From assembly GCA_000436115.1 (NCBI GenBank), contig FR894514.1, forward strand, positions 1 to 42,163: a stretch of DNA of 42,163 nucleotides. Direction: 5' to 3'. The DNA comes from Firmicutes bacterium CAG:534 (GTDB taxonomy: Bacteria > Bacillota > Clostridia > Lachnospirales > Lachnospiraceae). Within the stretch, counting starts at the first letter, position 1, and the number at the start of each line of letters is the position of its first letter. Position numbers and translations under genes: made by a program. Shown here piece after piece: positions 23,862 to 32,927 of the stretch. The notes below the pieces were generated by a model. That model saw only the letters and a list, made by a program, of their open reading frames with translations, was not told the origin of the DNA and ran no database searches.

Positions 23862-25751
23862 GTGGTTGGTTTGAAAAATAGAAAAAAGAGAAAATGGGCA
23901 GGGGTTCTTGTGGCTGCGCTGCTTTGCCTTATGTTTGTGCAGGAGAGAACGCCCGCAGTCCATGCACAGGAAGAGACCCGGAGGGTAAAGGTGCCGATCT
24001 ATCATAAGCATGCCGGTAACAGCCAGCAGGGAGGCGGCTGCTACGGACAGGAGCTGCCCCATATTCATCAGGGAGGAGAAGAGCAGGGAGGAGCCTGCTA
24101 CGGAAAAGCCCTGTATCATGTCCATGAGGGGAATGCACAAAGCGGAGGCGGGTGCTATGCCGGAGAGCGGTATCACTGCCATGAGGGAAACAGCACAGAG
24201 GGAGGGGCCTGCTATCAGGCACAGTTCCACAGTCATGGGGAGGAGTGCCGGGAGGAGACTGTATGTATCATTGATCTGACCAAAGGGGAGCTGATCGAGA
24301 CCTATACCGCTTACTGCTTTGCCCACAAAAACTATCCACATGAACGATCTTACGGAACGGAAACACATAGAAACTGCGGCGCAGGCCAGGTGCAGACCAT
24401 TATGACCTACTGCAAAACCTGTGGATATATAACGCCCATCCACCACAGCTATGAGAAGATCGTCTGCGGGAAAGAGGACGGGGAGTCAGAAGGCTATGTG
24501 CTCAGCTGTGAACAGTCAGAGGAGGAGGTAATAGGCTTTGAACTTTCCTGTGGAAAGCAGGAGGGAGACCTGGAAGGCTATGCGCTTACCTGCGGTCTTA
24601 CTATAGAAGGCTACGGCCTTAGCTGCGGATTACAGCAGGGCCAGCTCTGCGGTAACCTGATCCTCCAAAACGAAACAGAGGGGGAGGCAAAAGAGGTGGT
24701 CTTGTCCGCTGCTCTTGAGGATGTGACGGGGACTTTAAAAAGACAGGGCGCTTTTTGCTGGTACGGCCCTTCGGGAGAGAGCCTGGGAACAGGGGAACAG
24801 ATCCGGGTGGATCAAAACGGTGCTTATAAGGTCTGCATGCTTCTGCAAAATCAGGATGTGGATCAAAGCAGTGTGGAGGCAGATATCGTGATCGGAAATG
24901 TGGCGGAGAGGGGGGAAAGCCCTACGGCGACACCGGTTCCCACTGCCACTTTAGCGCCTGTGGGTTCCCCGACTCCTGCTGCAAGCAAGTCACCCACAAA
25001 AGATACGGAGCAGGAAAAGCCGGAAGCCACGAAAAGTCCCGGGGAAAGTCTGCCCACACAAACTCCGGGAGAGCAGGAACAGGGGGAAGAAGAGACCCCC
25101 GTCCCTACGCCCACACAAACCCCTCTGCCGCCTTCAGAAACAGAGCAGATACCTCCGGAAGCAGAGCAGGAACCGCCAAATGCAGGGGAGAAAACCGGAA
25201 ACGGGCAGAAAATACAGATGGAAGAGATACAGGAAGAGACAGAAGAGGAGCCGCAAAGGGAGAAGGTGCAGATCATCAAAAAGGAAAAGATCGAAAGACC
25301 GGCAGAAGAACGAAACGCACCGGCTCCGGAAGGAGCCGAACCGGAAAAAATCTCTTCTGTGAGGGCTTTTTTTGAGCGGCCGGCGGTTAAAATCGTGACG
25401 ATCACCACAGGCTCTCTCCTGTTCATTTTTGGGATCCTTTCTGTTTTATTTTATTTCAGAAGGAGCGTAAGGCTTTATCATGATAATGGAGAGGGAAAAT
25501 TCCTTTTCCTGGAAAGGTGCCTTTTACATATGGAAAGGGATGGAATGGCAGTTACCATTTCGAAGAGAGCGGCAGAAAGCTCCCTGACGAACCGTTACTG
25601 TATCAAACCCGGACTTGCGGGACTTGGCACAGGCCGAAAGGAGCTGCTGATCCATAAAGGGAAAGGACGGTTATGCGTTCCTGTGGAAAGAAAAATGATC
25701 TTTGTGATCCCGGAAGAAAACTGGGGCATGGATGGCGCGGAAGACTGTTGA
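23862..25751 (+). CDS. membrane-anchored surface protein with HxH...GGxCY repeats
   Basis: About 629 residues. A signal peptide (KWAGVLVAALLCLMFVQE, ending near VHAQ) is followed by four or five repeats of about 20-25 residues with the pattern H-x-H-x-G-N...GG-x-CY (about residues 45-130), giving many His and Cys suited to metal binding or disulfides. Next come Cys-rich repeats GY.L[ST]CG (about 195-265), a Pro/Thr/Glu stalk with TP repeats (about 350-480), a transmembrane helix (VKIVTITTGSLLFIFGILSV) and a cytoplasmic tail of about 100 residues. I do not recognise a function. AAAGGAG (23851-23857) precedes both GTG 23862 and TTG 23871, so the exact start is uncertain. It has no operon partner except possibly the ABC system downstream. 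Confidence 0.75.
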   Translation: MVGLKNRKKRKWAGVLVAALLCLMFVQERTPAVHAQEETRRVKVPIYHKHAGNSQQGGGCYGQELPHIHQGGEEQGGACYGKALYHVHEGNAQSGGGCYAGERYHCHEGNSTEGGACYQAQFHSHGEECREETVCIIDLTKGELIETYTAYCFAHKNYPHERSYGTETHRNCGAGQVQTIMTYCKTCGYITPIHHSYEKIVCGKEDGESEGYVLSCEQSEEEVIGFELSCGKQEGDLEGYALTCGLTIEGYGLSCGLQQGQLCGNLILQNETEGEAKEVVLSAALEDVTGTLKRQGAFCWYGPSGESLGTGEQIRVDQNGAYKVCMLLQNQDVDQSSVEADIVIGNVAERGESPTATPVPTATLAPVGSPTPAASKSPTKDTEQEKPEATKSPGESLPTQTPGEQEQGEEETPVPTPTQTPLPPSETEQIPPEAEQEPPNAGEKTGNGQKIQMEEIQEETEEEPQREKVQIIKKEKIERPAEERNAPAPEGAEPEKISSVRAFFERPAVKIVTITTGSLLFIFGILSVLFYFRRSVRLYHDNGEGKFLFLERCLLHMERDGMAVTISKRAAESSLTNRYCIKPGLAGLGTGRKELLIHKGKGRLCVPVERKMIFVIPEENWGMDGAEDC

Positions 25752-25776
25752 CTTTAAAAAAGGAAAGTGGTAGACT
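25748..25776 (+). promoter_or_regulatory. promoter of the second amino acid ABC operon
   Basis: TTGACT (25748-25753), 17 bases, TAGACT (25771-25776). The leader contains an ATCCTCT/AGAGGAT hairpin (about 25820-25842) and a small TTTTCC/GGAAAA hairpin just before the AAGGAGGA ribosome binding site. The -35 overlaps the stop codon of the preceding gene. Confidence 0.65.
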
Positions 25777-25874
25777 GATAGCGTTTAAGAAAAATGCATA
25801 ATTATGCAAAAGGAGGATAAATCCTCTCCTCGCCAGAGGATCCTGGATTTTCCTTCGGAAAAAAGGAGGACATT

Positions 25875-26771
25875 ATGAAAAAGTTTTTAGCTTTATTACT
25901 GGCAGCAGTAATGACAATGAGCCTTCTCACCGCTTGCGGAAGCAGTGAAGAAGCACAGGCAGATGCAGCAGAGACAACGGAAGCTGCAGACACAACAGAA
26001 GAGGCAGCACCTGCAGAAGACACAACAGAAGAGGCAGCGCCTGCAGAAGAGACCACCGCAGAGGCAGCTGCTTCAGAAGCCCTTGCAGACGGCGTTCTTA
26101 CCGTAGGTACCAATGCAGAGTTCCCGCCTTTTGAGTATGTTGGCGATGATGGAGAAGCAGATGGATTTGACATTGCCCTGATTAAAGCAATCGGCGAGAA
26201 GCTGGGCGTTGAGGTTCAGGTAGAGAACATGGAGTTCGCTTCTCTGGTAACTTCTATCGGAAGCAAGATCGATGTTGCCATTGCAGGTATGACTGTAACA
26301 GATGAGAGAAAGGAAAGCGTTGATTTCTCTGATCCTTATTATGAAGCAGTTCAGTATGTAATTCTTCCGGAAGGTTCCGAAATTGCAACCGCAGATGATC
26401 TGGTAGGAAAGACCATCGGCGTACAGCTTGGAACCACAGGTGATTTTATTGCAAGTGATATTGCAGACACAACAGTTTCCCAGTATAATAAGGCAGTAGA
26501 TGCAGTAAACGATCTGATCAATGGCAAGGTTGACTGTGTGATCATCGACAAGAACCCTGCGCTGGTATTTGAAAGCAAATTTGAAGGCCAGGTTACCGCA
26601 GTAGACGGAGCTCAGTTTGGTTTTGAGGCAGAAGAGTATGCAATCGCAATGCTCAAGGGCGACAGCGCTCTGGTAGAGCAGGTAAATGCAGCACTTGCAG
26701 AGATCAAGGCAGATGGAACCTTTGATCAGCTTGTAGCAACTTACATTGAGTCAAACAGCGATGCAGAATAA
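25875..26771 (+). CDS. polar amino acid ABC transporter, substrate-binding lipoprotein
   Basis: A 298-residue SBP_bac_3 lipoprotein and paralogue of the protein at 245. The lipobox is LTAC with Cys 21, followed by a repetitive Glu/Ala/Thr linker (EEAAPAEDTTEEAAPAEETT, about 40-60). The binding domain begins at VLTVGTNAEFPPFEYVGDDG and carries GFDIALIKAIGEKLG, VAIAGMTVTDERKESVDFSD and the hinge VGKTIGVQLGTTGDFIA. These fit a cystine/glutamine/arginine-type importer, but the ligand is not readable. AAGGAGGA precedes the ATG. It heads an operon with permease and ATPase, again separated by a terminator. Confidence 0.93.
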   Translation: MKKFLALLLAAVMTMSLLTACGSSEEAQADAAETTEAADTTEEAAPAEDTTEEAAPAEETTAEAAASEALADGVLTVGTNAEFPPFEYVGDDGEADGFDIALIKAIGEKLGVEVQVENMEFASLVTSIGSKIDVAIAGMTVTDERKESVDFSDPYYEAVQYVILPEGSEIATADDLVGKTIGVQLGTTGDFIASDIADTTVSQYNKAVDAVNDLINGKVDCVIIDKNPALVFESKFEGQVTAVDGAQFGFEAEEYAIAMLKGDSALVEQVNAALAEIKADGTFDQLVATYIESNSDAE

Positions 26772-26796
26772 TCTGTAATTCACTGGAAGCTAACGG

Positions 26797-26832
26797 AGAG
26801 GATAGCATCTGGAAAGAGCTATCCTCTTTTTT
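26797..26832 (+). terminator. attenuating terminator between binding protein and permease
   Basis: AGAGGATAGC (26797-26806) pairs perfectly with GCTATCCTCT (26818-26827), followed by T residues to 26832. As in the first operon, it lies between the lipoprotein and permease genes and should lower expression of the membrane components. Confidence 0.85.
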
Positions 26833-26852
26833 AAGAGAAAGGAACTTATGAT

Positions 26853-27554
26853 ATGCAGGCATGGTTTGAAAAAGTAGGAAAAATGTTTGAGATGGCATTT
26901 ATTTCCGGAGACAGATGGAAGCTTTACCTGGATGGACTGGGAGTGACCTTGCAGATCGCTTTTTTTGCAGCGATCCTGGGTATGGTCATCGGTACGGTGG
27001 TAGCTCTGATGAAGCTCTCTACCAGAAAAAATGGAAAGAAAACGGTCTGGTCTTATATTGCCGGTGCCTATATTGATATCATAAGGGGAACGCCGTCGGT
27101 GCTCCAGCTTTTGATCATGTGGTTTATCATTTTGAAGTCCTGCAAAAACGGAATTCTGGTGGCGGTACTTTCCTTTGGAATTAACAGCGGCGCCTATGTG
27201 GCAGAGATCGTCCGTGCAGGGATCCTGGCAGTAGATAAGGGGCAGACGGAAGCAGGAAGATCCCTTGGACTTTCCAAGGCAAAAACCATGATCTACATTG
27301 TCATCCCCCAGGCGGTGAAAAATGTACTGCCTCCCATTGGAAATGAATTTATCGTACTGCTTAAGGAAACAGCCATTGCCGGTTATGTAAGCCTTACAGA
27401 TCTGACCAGAGCGGCAAATCAGATTTCATCCAGAACCTATGAGGCGTTCATGCCGTTAATCGGTGCGGCAGTGATCTACTTTGTGATCATAAAAATTTTG
27501 ACCATACTGCTTGGAAAACTGGAGAGGAGGCTGCGTAAGAGTGATAATCGTTAA
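26853..27554 (+). CDS. amino acid ABC transporter permease
   Basis: A 233-residue permease of the same family as that at 1254. The N-terminal pattern YLDGLGVTLQIAFFAAILGM, the family segment YIDIIRGTPSVLQLLIMWF and the EAA loop (AVDKGQTEAGRSLGLSKAKT, then IVIPQAVKNVLPPIGNEFIV) are all present. Five helices are expected. The ATG at 26853 follows AAAGGA; an out-of-frame ATG lies five bases before. The stop overlaps the GTG start of the ATPase gene by 14 bases. Confidence 0.92.
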   Translation: MQAWFEKVGKMFEMAFISGDRWKLYLDGLGVTLQIAFFAAILGMVIGTVVALMKLSTRKNGKKTVWSYIAGAYIDIIRGTPSVLQLLIMWFIILKSCKNGILVAVLSFGINSGAYVAEIVRAGILAVDKGQTEAGRSLGLSKAKTMIYIVIPQAVKNVLPPIGNEFIVLLKETAIAGYVSLTDLTRAANQISSRTYEAFMPLIGAAVIYFVIIKILTILLGKLERRLRKSDNR

Positions 27555-28263
27555 GGATCTGCACAAGGAATTTGAGGATAATCATGTACTGAGAGGGGTG
27601 GATTATCATGTCCACCAGGGAGAGAAGATTGTAATTGTAGGCCCCTCCGGCTCCGGAAAAAGTACCTTTTTAAGGTGTCTGAACCTTTTGGAGACCCCAA
27701 GCAGCGGGGCGATCTGGTTTGACGGCCAGCTCATTACGGATCCCAAGGTGGATATCGACAAGGTCCGTACCCATATGGGAATGGTATTCCAGAACTTTAA
27801 CCTGTTTAATAACCTATCCATTATGGACAATATCATCCTGGCGCCTACGAAACTGAAACTGATGGGAAAGGAAGAGGCCAAGGAAAAAGCGCTGACGCTG
27901 CTCACCAGAGTAGGACTGAAGGAAAAGGCAGACGCATTTCCCAGCCAGCTTTCCGGCGGACAGAAGCAGAGGATTGCCATTGTCCGTTCCCTTGCTATGA
28001 ATCCCAGAGTGATGCTTTTTGACGAGCCTACTTCGGCGCTGGACCCGGAAATGGTAGGAGAGGTTTTGGATGTTATGAAGGAACTGGCAGAAAGCGGCAT
28101 GACCATGGTGGTAGTCACCCATGAAATGGGCTTTGCCCGCGAGGTGGGAACGAAGGTGCTGTTTATGGATGAAGGGATCATCATGGAAGAAAACACGCCT
28201 AAGGAATTCTTTAACAATCCCCAGTGCCAGCGGTTACAGGATTTCCTATCAAAGGTATTATAA
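27541..28263 (+). CDS. amino acid ABC transporter ATP-binding protein
   Basis: A 240-residue ATPase pairing with the permease above. Walker A is GPSGSGKST, Q-loop MVFQNFNLF, signature LSGGQKQR, Walker B VMLFDEPTSALDPE and the switch His is in VVVTHE. I chose GTG 27541 (GTGATAATCGTT) because GGAGAGGAGG lies about ten bases upstream, inside the permease gene; longer starts would add a stretch unlike the family. The gene overlaps the permease end and is followed by a terminator. Very similar to the ATPase at 1912. Confidence 0.92.
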   Translation: MIIVKDLHKEFEDNHVLRGVDYHVHQGEKIVIVGPSGSGKSTFLRCLNLLETPSSGAIWFDGQLITDPKVDIDKVRTHMGMVFQNFNLFNNLSIMDNIILAPTKLKLMGKEEAKEKALTLLTRVGLKEKADAFPSQLSGGQKQRIAIVRSLAMNPRVMLFDEPTSALDPEMVGEVLDVMKELAESGMTMVVVTHEMGFAREVGTKVLFMDEGIIMEENTPKEFFNNPQCQRLQDFLSKVL

Positions 28264-28281
28264 ATCGAAAGCACAGACCTG

Positions 28282-28335
28282 AAAAAGGACTGCTCGTTGC
28301 AGAAGACTATCTGCAAGCAAAAGGCAGTCCTTTTC
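28282..28335 (+). terminator. terminator of the second ABC operon
   Basis: AAAAGGACTGC (about 28283-28293) pairs perfectly with GCAGTCCTTTT (28324-28334), with an inner TTGCAGA/TCTGCAA hairpin. The A-rich and T-rich flanks let it work in both directions, also serving the convergent gene at 28354. Confidence 0.8.
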
Positions 28336-28353
28336 TTATGCGTTTTCAGCACT

Positions 28354-30153
28354 TTAAGCTTCGTCATCAGCAGAGCCTTTTACACCCTGGAAGGGACAAA
28401 GGGCCGTAAGCAGGTAAAAGGGCAGTGCAAACATGAGAAAATAAACGTAGCGGAACTCTGTGGCAACCGGAGTGGCGATCAGCACGGAGAGCAAAAGGGC
28501 CAGAAAAGGAAGATACAGCACAAGCTTCCATTTTTCATGGCGTACAAAGGCATTGCCCACACAAAACAGCAGTACCCAGAACGCCACGCCCATACTCCAG
28601 AGCGTGCCATAAAGGGGAAGCATGCTGCCAAGCTTAATAGAGATCTCCTTAAGCTTGATCACAACAGAACCGCGAATCAGCGGGGTATGGGAAATACCAA
28701 GGGAGGTGGCGCTGACTCCTTCCGCCTCGGCAACCAGATAAAAGGAATCCGGATACCAGTAGCCATAGGTCTGGTGGATATAGGCGGTCAGGTAATCTCC
28801 CGGATAGGCCAGGAAAAGCTCCAGATAAAGCTTTAAAAATTCTTTTTTATGCTCCCTTAAGTAATCCTGGTTTCCGGCTCGGACCAGTTCCTTAATATTA
28901 TCTGCGTAGTAAGGATCATAAAGCTCCTTGATATAGGTCAGATCGACCACGTTTTCAATGAGAGCACGCTGATCCTCCCGAAGAGGTCTGTCCTTGCACA
29001 GTACAGCGGCAATCTGCTGGGTGGGAACAGCCAGGGATTCGATCAGATCCGGCTGGGTCACATGGGCAGCATTCATCACCGGATATTTAATGACCAAAGC
29101 GGTCAAAAAGATGCCTGCAAGCAGGGGATAAAACAGCTTCCAGTGTCTGCGGAAGTAAAAGAACAAAAAGGGCAGGCAGAGCAGAAAAGCATACCAGCCG
29201 TTAGAACGCATAAGACAGATGGAAAGACCGGAAAGCACAAAGAGAGCCAGATCCGTTCCCTTGGTAAAAAAGGTCAGGCGGAGCAGACAGCACACAAAGA
29301 CCAGCACTCCTGCGGCAAAGGGAATATCCTTCCAGACTGTTACGGAAAAAACGCCGTTATAGGGAACCAGCGCATAAAACAAAGAGAGGGTCAGGCAGAC
29401 TGCAGGTTTTACCCGAAAGCCTCTCAGAGTATTTAAAAAGAAGGAAACGGAGAAGGCCAGCACACACATCTGGAAAAAGGTATAAAAGGACATGGCTGTG
29501 ACCATATTGCCGGTAAGCAGGTATCCCAGATGATAAAAGACGCTGATGAGCAGGGTGTGCACCCAGGGATGATGATTGCTGTAGGGAATGACATGCAGTA
29601 CCTGTTCCAGCTGATTGATGCTGTCAGGGGTCATGATCCCGGGATACTGATAAAGAAAATAAAACATCCAGAAAAGCATACAAAGAAGAAAACCACATAG
29701 TCCCGTATGACGGGCAGGAAACGAGGAGGGAAGGAAGCCTTCCGGGGTGAGCAGAAGCCTGCAGAGGCTCTTCTTGTGAGCGCTGTAGGAAAACAAAAAA
29801 AGAAGCAGATTATAGAATAAGGTAACAAAGCCGATGAAAACCACGGTAAGGATCCCAAGACGGAATAATCTGCTGGTAAGAGTTTCAATATAATGAGGGT
29901 AATCCACAGCCATGTAAAGTGCCGAGAAGATCAGGGAAAGAATAAGAGCTGTCCGCCTTCCGGCAGCGCCGGGATGAAAATCAGCCTGTGACAGCCTTAC
30001 ATCGATATATCGAAAGAGAAAAAAGCAAAGCAGAAAAAATACCAGCGTAAGGATATTTCCGGGTTCCATCCGGGCTGCCTTCATCAGCGCCCAGGTGGCA
30101 AAAAAGCTTTGAAGAAATTTGAGGATCCCGTTTTTTAATGTGAAAGAAGACAT
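28354..30153 (-). CDS. DUF6020-like polytopic membrane protein
   Basis: A 599-residue protein with 12 or more predicted helices and a soluble segment near 360-480. The motif YPGIMTPDSINQLEQVL after the fourth helix block, followed by HHPWVHTLLISVFYHLGY and VWKDIPFAAGVLVF, matches a family of large GT-C-like membrane proteins common in Firmicutes (DUF6020) as I recall. Likely role: sugar transfer or handling of lipid-linked glycans; the substrate is unknown. CAGGAG lies seven bases before the ATG. It diverges from the GT2 gene at 30252, which also concerns glycosylation. Confidence 0.72.
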   Translation of the reverse strand: MSSFTLKNGILKFLQSFFATWALMKAARMEPGNILTLVFFLLCFFLFRYIDVRLSQADFHPGAAGRRTALILSLIFSALYMAVDYPHYIETLTSRLFRLGILTVVFIGFVTLFYNLLLFLFSYSAHKKSLCRLLLTPEGFLPSSFPARHTGLCGFLLCMLFWMFYFLYQYPGIMTPDSINQLEQVLHVIPYSNHHPWVHTLLISVFYHLGYLLTGNMVTAMSFYTFFQMCVLAFSVSFFLNTLRGFRVKPAVCLTLSLFYALVPYNGVFSVTVWKDIPFAAGVLVFVCCLLRLTFFTKGTDLALFVLSGLSICLMRSNGWYAFLLCLPFLFFYFRRHWKLFYPLLAGIFLTALVIKYPVMNAAHVTQPDLIESLAVPTQQIAAVLCKDRPLREDQRALIENVVDLTYIKELYDPYYADNIKELVRAGNQDYLREHKKEFLKLYLELFLAYPGDYLTAYIHQTYGYWYPDSFYLVAEAEGVSATSLGISHTPLIRGSVVIKLKEISIKLGSMLPLYGTLWSMGVAFWVLLFCVGNAFVRHEKWKLVLYLPFLALLLSVLIATPVATEFRYVYFLMFALPFYLLTALCPFQGVKGSADDEA

Positions 30154-30184
30154 CTGCCTGCTCCTGTTCCAATTCGTTATTTTA

Positions 30185-30193
30185 TGCTATAAT
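30185..30193 (+). promoter_or_regulatory. extended -10 promoter of the GT2 gene
   Basis: TGCTATAAT: TATAAT at 30188-30193 with TG at 30185. It lies 58 bases before the GT2 ATG, in the divergent intergenic region. No good -35 was found at 17 bases. Confidence 0.55.
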
Positions 30194-30251
30194 TTACCAT
30201 AACAATAATAAAAGAAAGCCCAAGGCTTGTCAATGTATTTGGAGGAATGAT

Positions 30252-31268
30252 ATGATTTCCATCAGCCTTTGCATGATTGTCAAAAATGAAGAACGGGTAC
30301 TGGAAAGATGTCTAAAGAGCATCTGTGATCTGGTGGATGAGATCGTGATCGTAGATACGGGCTCTACGGACCAAACCCGGGAGATTGCAGCCCGTTTTAC
30401 ACAGCGGATCTATGACTATAAATGGAAGGATGATTTTGCAGACGCCAGAAATTTTGCGTTTTCCAAGGCAGGCTGTGAGTATATTTATACCGCAGATGCA
30501 GATGAAGTGCTGGATGAAGAAAACAGACGGAAATTTAAGATCCTGAAGGAGACTTTGATGCCGGAGATCGAGATCGTACAGATGTATTACGGAAATCAGT
30601 TATCCTGCGGGACTGTCTATAATTATAACAGGGAGCTTCGTCCAAAGCTGTTTCGGAGAAGCCGCAGCTTTGTGTGGGTAGACCCTGTTCATGAGACCGT
30701 AAGGCTTTTGCCGCTGGTATTTGACAGTGAGATTGAGATCACCCATCTGCCGGAGGAAAACCATGCTTCCAGGGATCTTGCCATATTTGAAAAGGAGGTC
30801 CGTACGGGAAGAAGGCTTTCGGACAGGCTGATGACCATGTATGCAAAGGAACTGCTCTTATCCGGCAGCCGGGAGGAGCTTTTGCGGGCAGAGGATTATT
30901 TTACAGAGGCAGCAGACCATAAGGCGGCTGCGCCGGAGCAGATGCAGGAAGCGCTCTGCGTTGTGGTCAGGGCAGCAAGGCTTCGGGGCGATGACCTGAA
31001 AATGTACCGCTATGCCATGAAGGGGATTACAGACGAGGGCATTGGAGAGGTATGCTTTGAGCTTGGGGAATACTATTTTGGAAAGCAGGAATATGAGGAG
31101 GCCTCCATCTGGTATTACAACGGGGTGTATGAGACCAGAAGCATTTTGAATGTCCATTGCAGCGGCGATACAGCGCTGATGCGCCTTGCAGACTGTTATC
31201 AGGCCCTTGGCCAGGAAGAAATGGCGGCGCAGTACAGACAGGCAGCAGAAAGCTGGAGTGCAGAATAA
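30252..31268 (+). CDS. family 2 glycosyltransferase with TPR-like C-terminus
   Basis: A 338-residue protein. The N-terminal 230 residues are a GT2 GT-A domain: ISLCMIVKNEERVLERCLKS, VIVDTGSTDQTREIA (nucleotide-binding Asp), YIYTADADEVLDEENR (DxD motif) and RRSRSFVWVDPVHETV. The C-terminal 100 residues contain helical pairs with TPR-like character (CFELGEYYFGKQEYEEASIW and LMRLADCYQALGQEEMAAQY). This layout is common in soluble glycosyltransferases that modify proteins or peptides (SunS-like). GGAGG six bases upstream selects the ATG at 30252 over the one at 30247. It probably leads into hisC at 31347. Confidence 0.85.
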   Translation: MISISLCMIVKNEERVLERCLKSICDLVDEIVIVDTGSTDQTREIAARFTQRIYDYKWKDDFADARNFAFSKAGCEYIYTADADEVLDEENRRKFKILKETLMPEIEIVQMYYGNQLSCGTVYNYNRELRPKLFRRSRSFVWVDPVHETVRLLPLVFDSEIEITHLPEENHASRDLAIFEKEVRTGRRLSDRLMTMYAKELLLSGSREELLRAEDYFTEAADHKAAAPEQMQEALCVVVRAARLRGDDLKMYRYAMKGITDEGIGEVCFELGEYYFGKQEYEEASIWYYNGVYETRSILNVHCSGDTALMRLADCYQALGQEEMAAQYRQAAESWSAE

Positions 31269-31346
31269 GCTTGCGGCAGAAGAAGGATAATGTTACCATA
31301 TAGCATAGCGGCAATAAAGACAGAAACGGACAGAAATGGAGAGCAC

Positions 31347-32399
31347 ATGAGCTGGGAAGAAAATGTAAGAAGGGTGGAGCCCTATGTAGCAGGCGAACAG
31401 CCGAGGAAACCGGGCATCATCAAGTTAAACACCAATGAAAACCCCTATCCCCCGTCTCCAAAGGTGGAGGAAGCAGCAGGCAGGATGGAGACCGAAAAGC
31501 TGCGGCTGTATCCGGATATGAATGCGGAAAAGCTGGTAAATGCACTTGCAGATACCTACAAGGTAAAGCCGGAGCAGATCTTTGTGGGAGTAGGATCGGA
31601 TGATGTGCTGGCTATGGCATTTATGACATTTTTTAATGGAAAAAAGCACATCCTGTTCCCGGATATCACCTATTCCTTTTATGATGTCTGGGCAGAGGTT
31701 TTCCGGATTCCTTACAAAACCTGCGCCCTTGATGAGGATTTCCGTATCAGGCGGGAAGACTATCTTCAGGAGAACGGAGGCATTGTGATCCCAAATCCCA
31801 ATGCGCCTACCGGCATTATGGAGGAGATCTCCGTATTTGAGGAGATCGTGGCGAAGAACCCGGATGTGGTGGTGATCGTGGATGAGGCGTATGTGGATTT
31901 CGGAGCGCAGAGCATGCTGCCTTTGATAGAACGGTACGACAATCTCCTGGTGGTCCAGACCTTTTCCAAGTCAAGAGCCATGGCGGGAATGCGGGTCGGA
32001 GCAGCCTTTGGATGTGAAAAGCTGATCCGTTTTTTGAAGGATGTAAAGTTCTCCTTTAACTCCTATACCATGAATTATCCGGCCATTGAGCTGGGAGCCG
32101 CTGCACTGTCTGATGATGCTTATTTTAAGGAGATCACAGGAAAGATCATAAAGACCAGGGAACGCAGCAAAAAGCAGCTTGCAGAGCTTGGCTTTACCTT
32201 TGCGGATTCTATGAGCAATTTCCTGTTTGTGACCCATCCTGACAAGGAAGCAGGGGAGATCTTTGAAAAACTGAAAGAAAAGGGCATTTATGTAAGGCAT
32301 TGGAATAAACCAAGGATCAGTAACTATCTGCGGGTCACCATCGGAACGGACGAGCAGATGGACAGGCTGATGGAGGCCCTCCGGGAAATCTTATCCTGA
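31347..32399 (+). CDS. hisC: histidinol-phosphate aminotransferase
   Basis: A 350-residue PLP-dependent aminotransferase of fold type I. In histidine biosynthesis it converts imidazole-acetol phosphate and glutamate to histidinol phosphate. Signatures include IKLNTNENPYPPSPKVEEAA, GVGSDDVLAMAFMTFF, IVIPNPNAPTG, VVVIVDEAYVDFG and the PLP-lysine motif FSKSRAMAGMRVG; the tail has RISNYLRVTIGT. GGAGAG precedes ATG 31347. No other his genes are nearby, so it may also serve aromatic amino acid transamination as some HisC proteins do. It follows the GT2 gene by 78 bases. Confidence 0.9.
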   Translation: MSWEENVRRVEPYVAGEQPRKPGIIKLNTNENPYPPSPKVEEAAGRMETEKLRLYPDMNAEKLVNALADTYKVKPEQIFVGVGSDDVLAMAFMTFFNGKKHILFPDITYSFYDVWAEVFRIPYKTCALDEDFRIRREDYLQENGGIVIPNPNAPTGIMEEISVFEEIVAKNPDVVVIVDEAYVDFGAQSMLPLIERYDNLLVVQTFSKSRAMAGMRVGAAFGCEKLIRFLKDVKFSFNSYTMNYPAIELGAAALSDDAYFKEITGKIIKTRERSKKQLAELGFTFADSMSNFLFVTHPDKEAGEIFEKLKEKGIYVRHWNKPRISNYLRVTIGTDEQMDRLMEALREILS

Positions 32400-32438
32400 C
32401 AGGGCAGTAAAGAAAACGTGTAAGAAAGAGGAAAAGAA

Positions 32439-32915
32439 ATGTTAAAAAAGTATTTAATCTGTTTTTTTGTATCTATGGTACCGCTGATCGAGCTTCGTGG
32501 TGCAATTCCCTTTGCAGTGGGATTTGACCTTCCGCTGCTTCCCAGCTATATTGTCTGCGTGATCGGCAATATGGTTCCGGTTCCCTTCATTTATCTGTTT
32601 GCAAGAAAGGTGCTTGAATGGGGGGCAGATAAGCCGGTGATCGGCAAGTTCTTTACCTGGTGTCTGCAAAAGGGACATAAGGGCGGCCAGAAGCTTCAGG
32701 AGAAGGCAGGACGGGGGCTTTTTGTAGCCCTCATGCTTTTCGTGGGAATTCCCCTTCCGGGAACAGGAGCCTGGACGGGAACGCTGGCGGCCAGCCTTCT
32801 GGATATGGATTTCAAGTCCAGCGTTACGGCGGTTCTCCTTGGCGTAGTGCTTGCAGGGATTATTATGGGAGTTGCCAGCACAGGAGTGTTCAGCGCGCTG
32901 GGTGCTATTTTTTAG
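32439..32915 (+). CDS. small multidrug export protein family (COG2426) membrane protein
   Basis: A 158-residue membrane protein with four or five helices. The pattern MVPLIELRGAIPFAVGFDLP and the later LFVGIPLPGTGAWTGTLAAS are the hallmark of the small multidrug export protein family, whose real substrate is uncertain. Length is normal. GAGG precedes the ATG. It sits 39 bases after hisC and 12 bases before a methyltransferase, so these genes look co-transcribed. Confidence 0.85.
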   Translation: MLKKYLICFFVSMVPLIELRGAIPFAVGFDLPLLPSYIVCVIGNMVPVPFIYLFARKVLEWGADKPVIGKFFTWCLQKGHKGGQKLQEKAGRGLFVALMLFVGIPLPGTGAWTGTLAASLLDMDFKSSVTAVLLGVVLAGIIMGVASTGVFSALGAIF

Positions 32916-32927
32916 GAGTAAAGGCTT

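Noticed and set aside
23292..24446. 384-codon minus-strand frame opposite the acyltransferase end, kinase remnant and repeat gene
   Set aside because: It spans a terminator and a strong opposite promoter, shows no domain, and its composition mirrors the plus-strand genes.
24863..25426. 187-codon minus-strand frame opposite the Pro/Thr stalk of the repeat protein
   Set aside because: Low-complexity antisense of the stalk codons, with no start signals and no recognisable domain.
27606..28367. 253-codon minus-strand frame opposite the second ABC ATPase
   Set aside because: It mirrors a well-supported ATPase gene and crosses its terminator. The same shadow pattern appears opposite the first ATPase.
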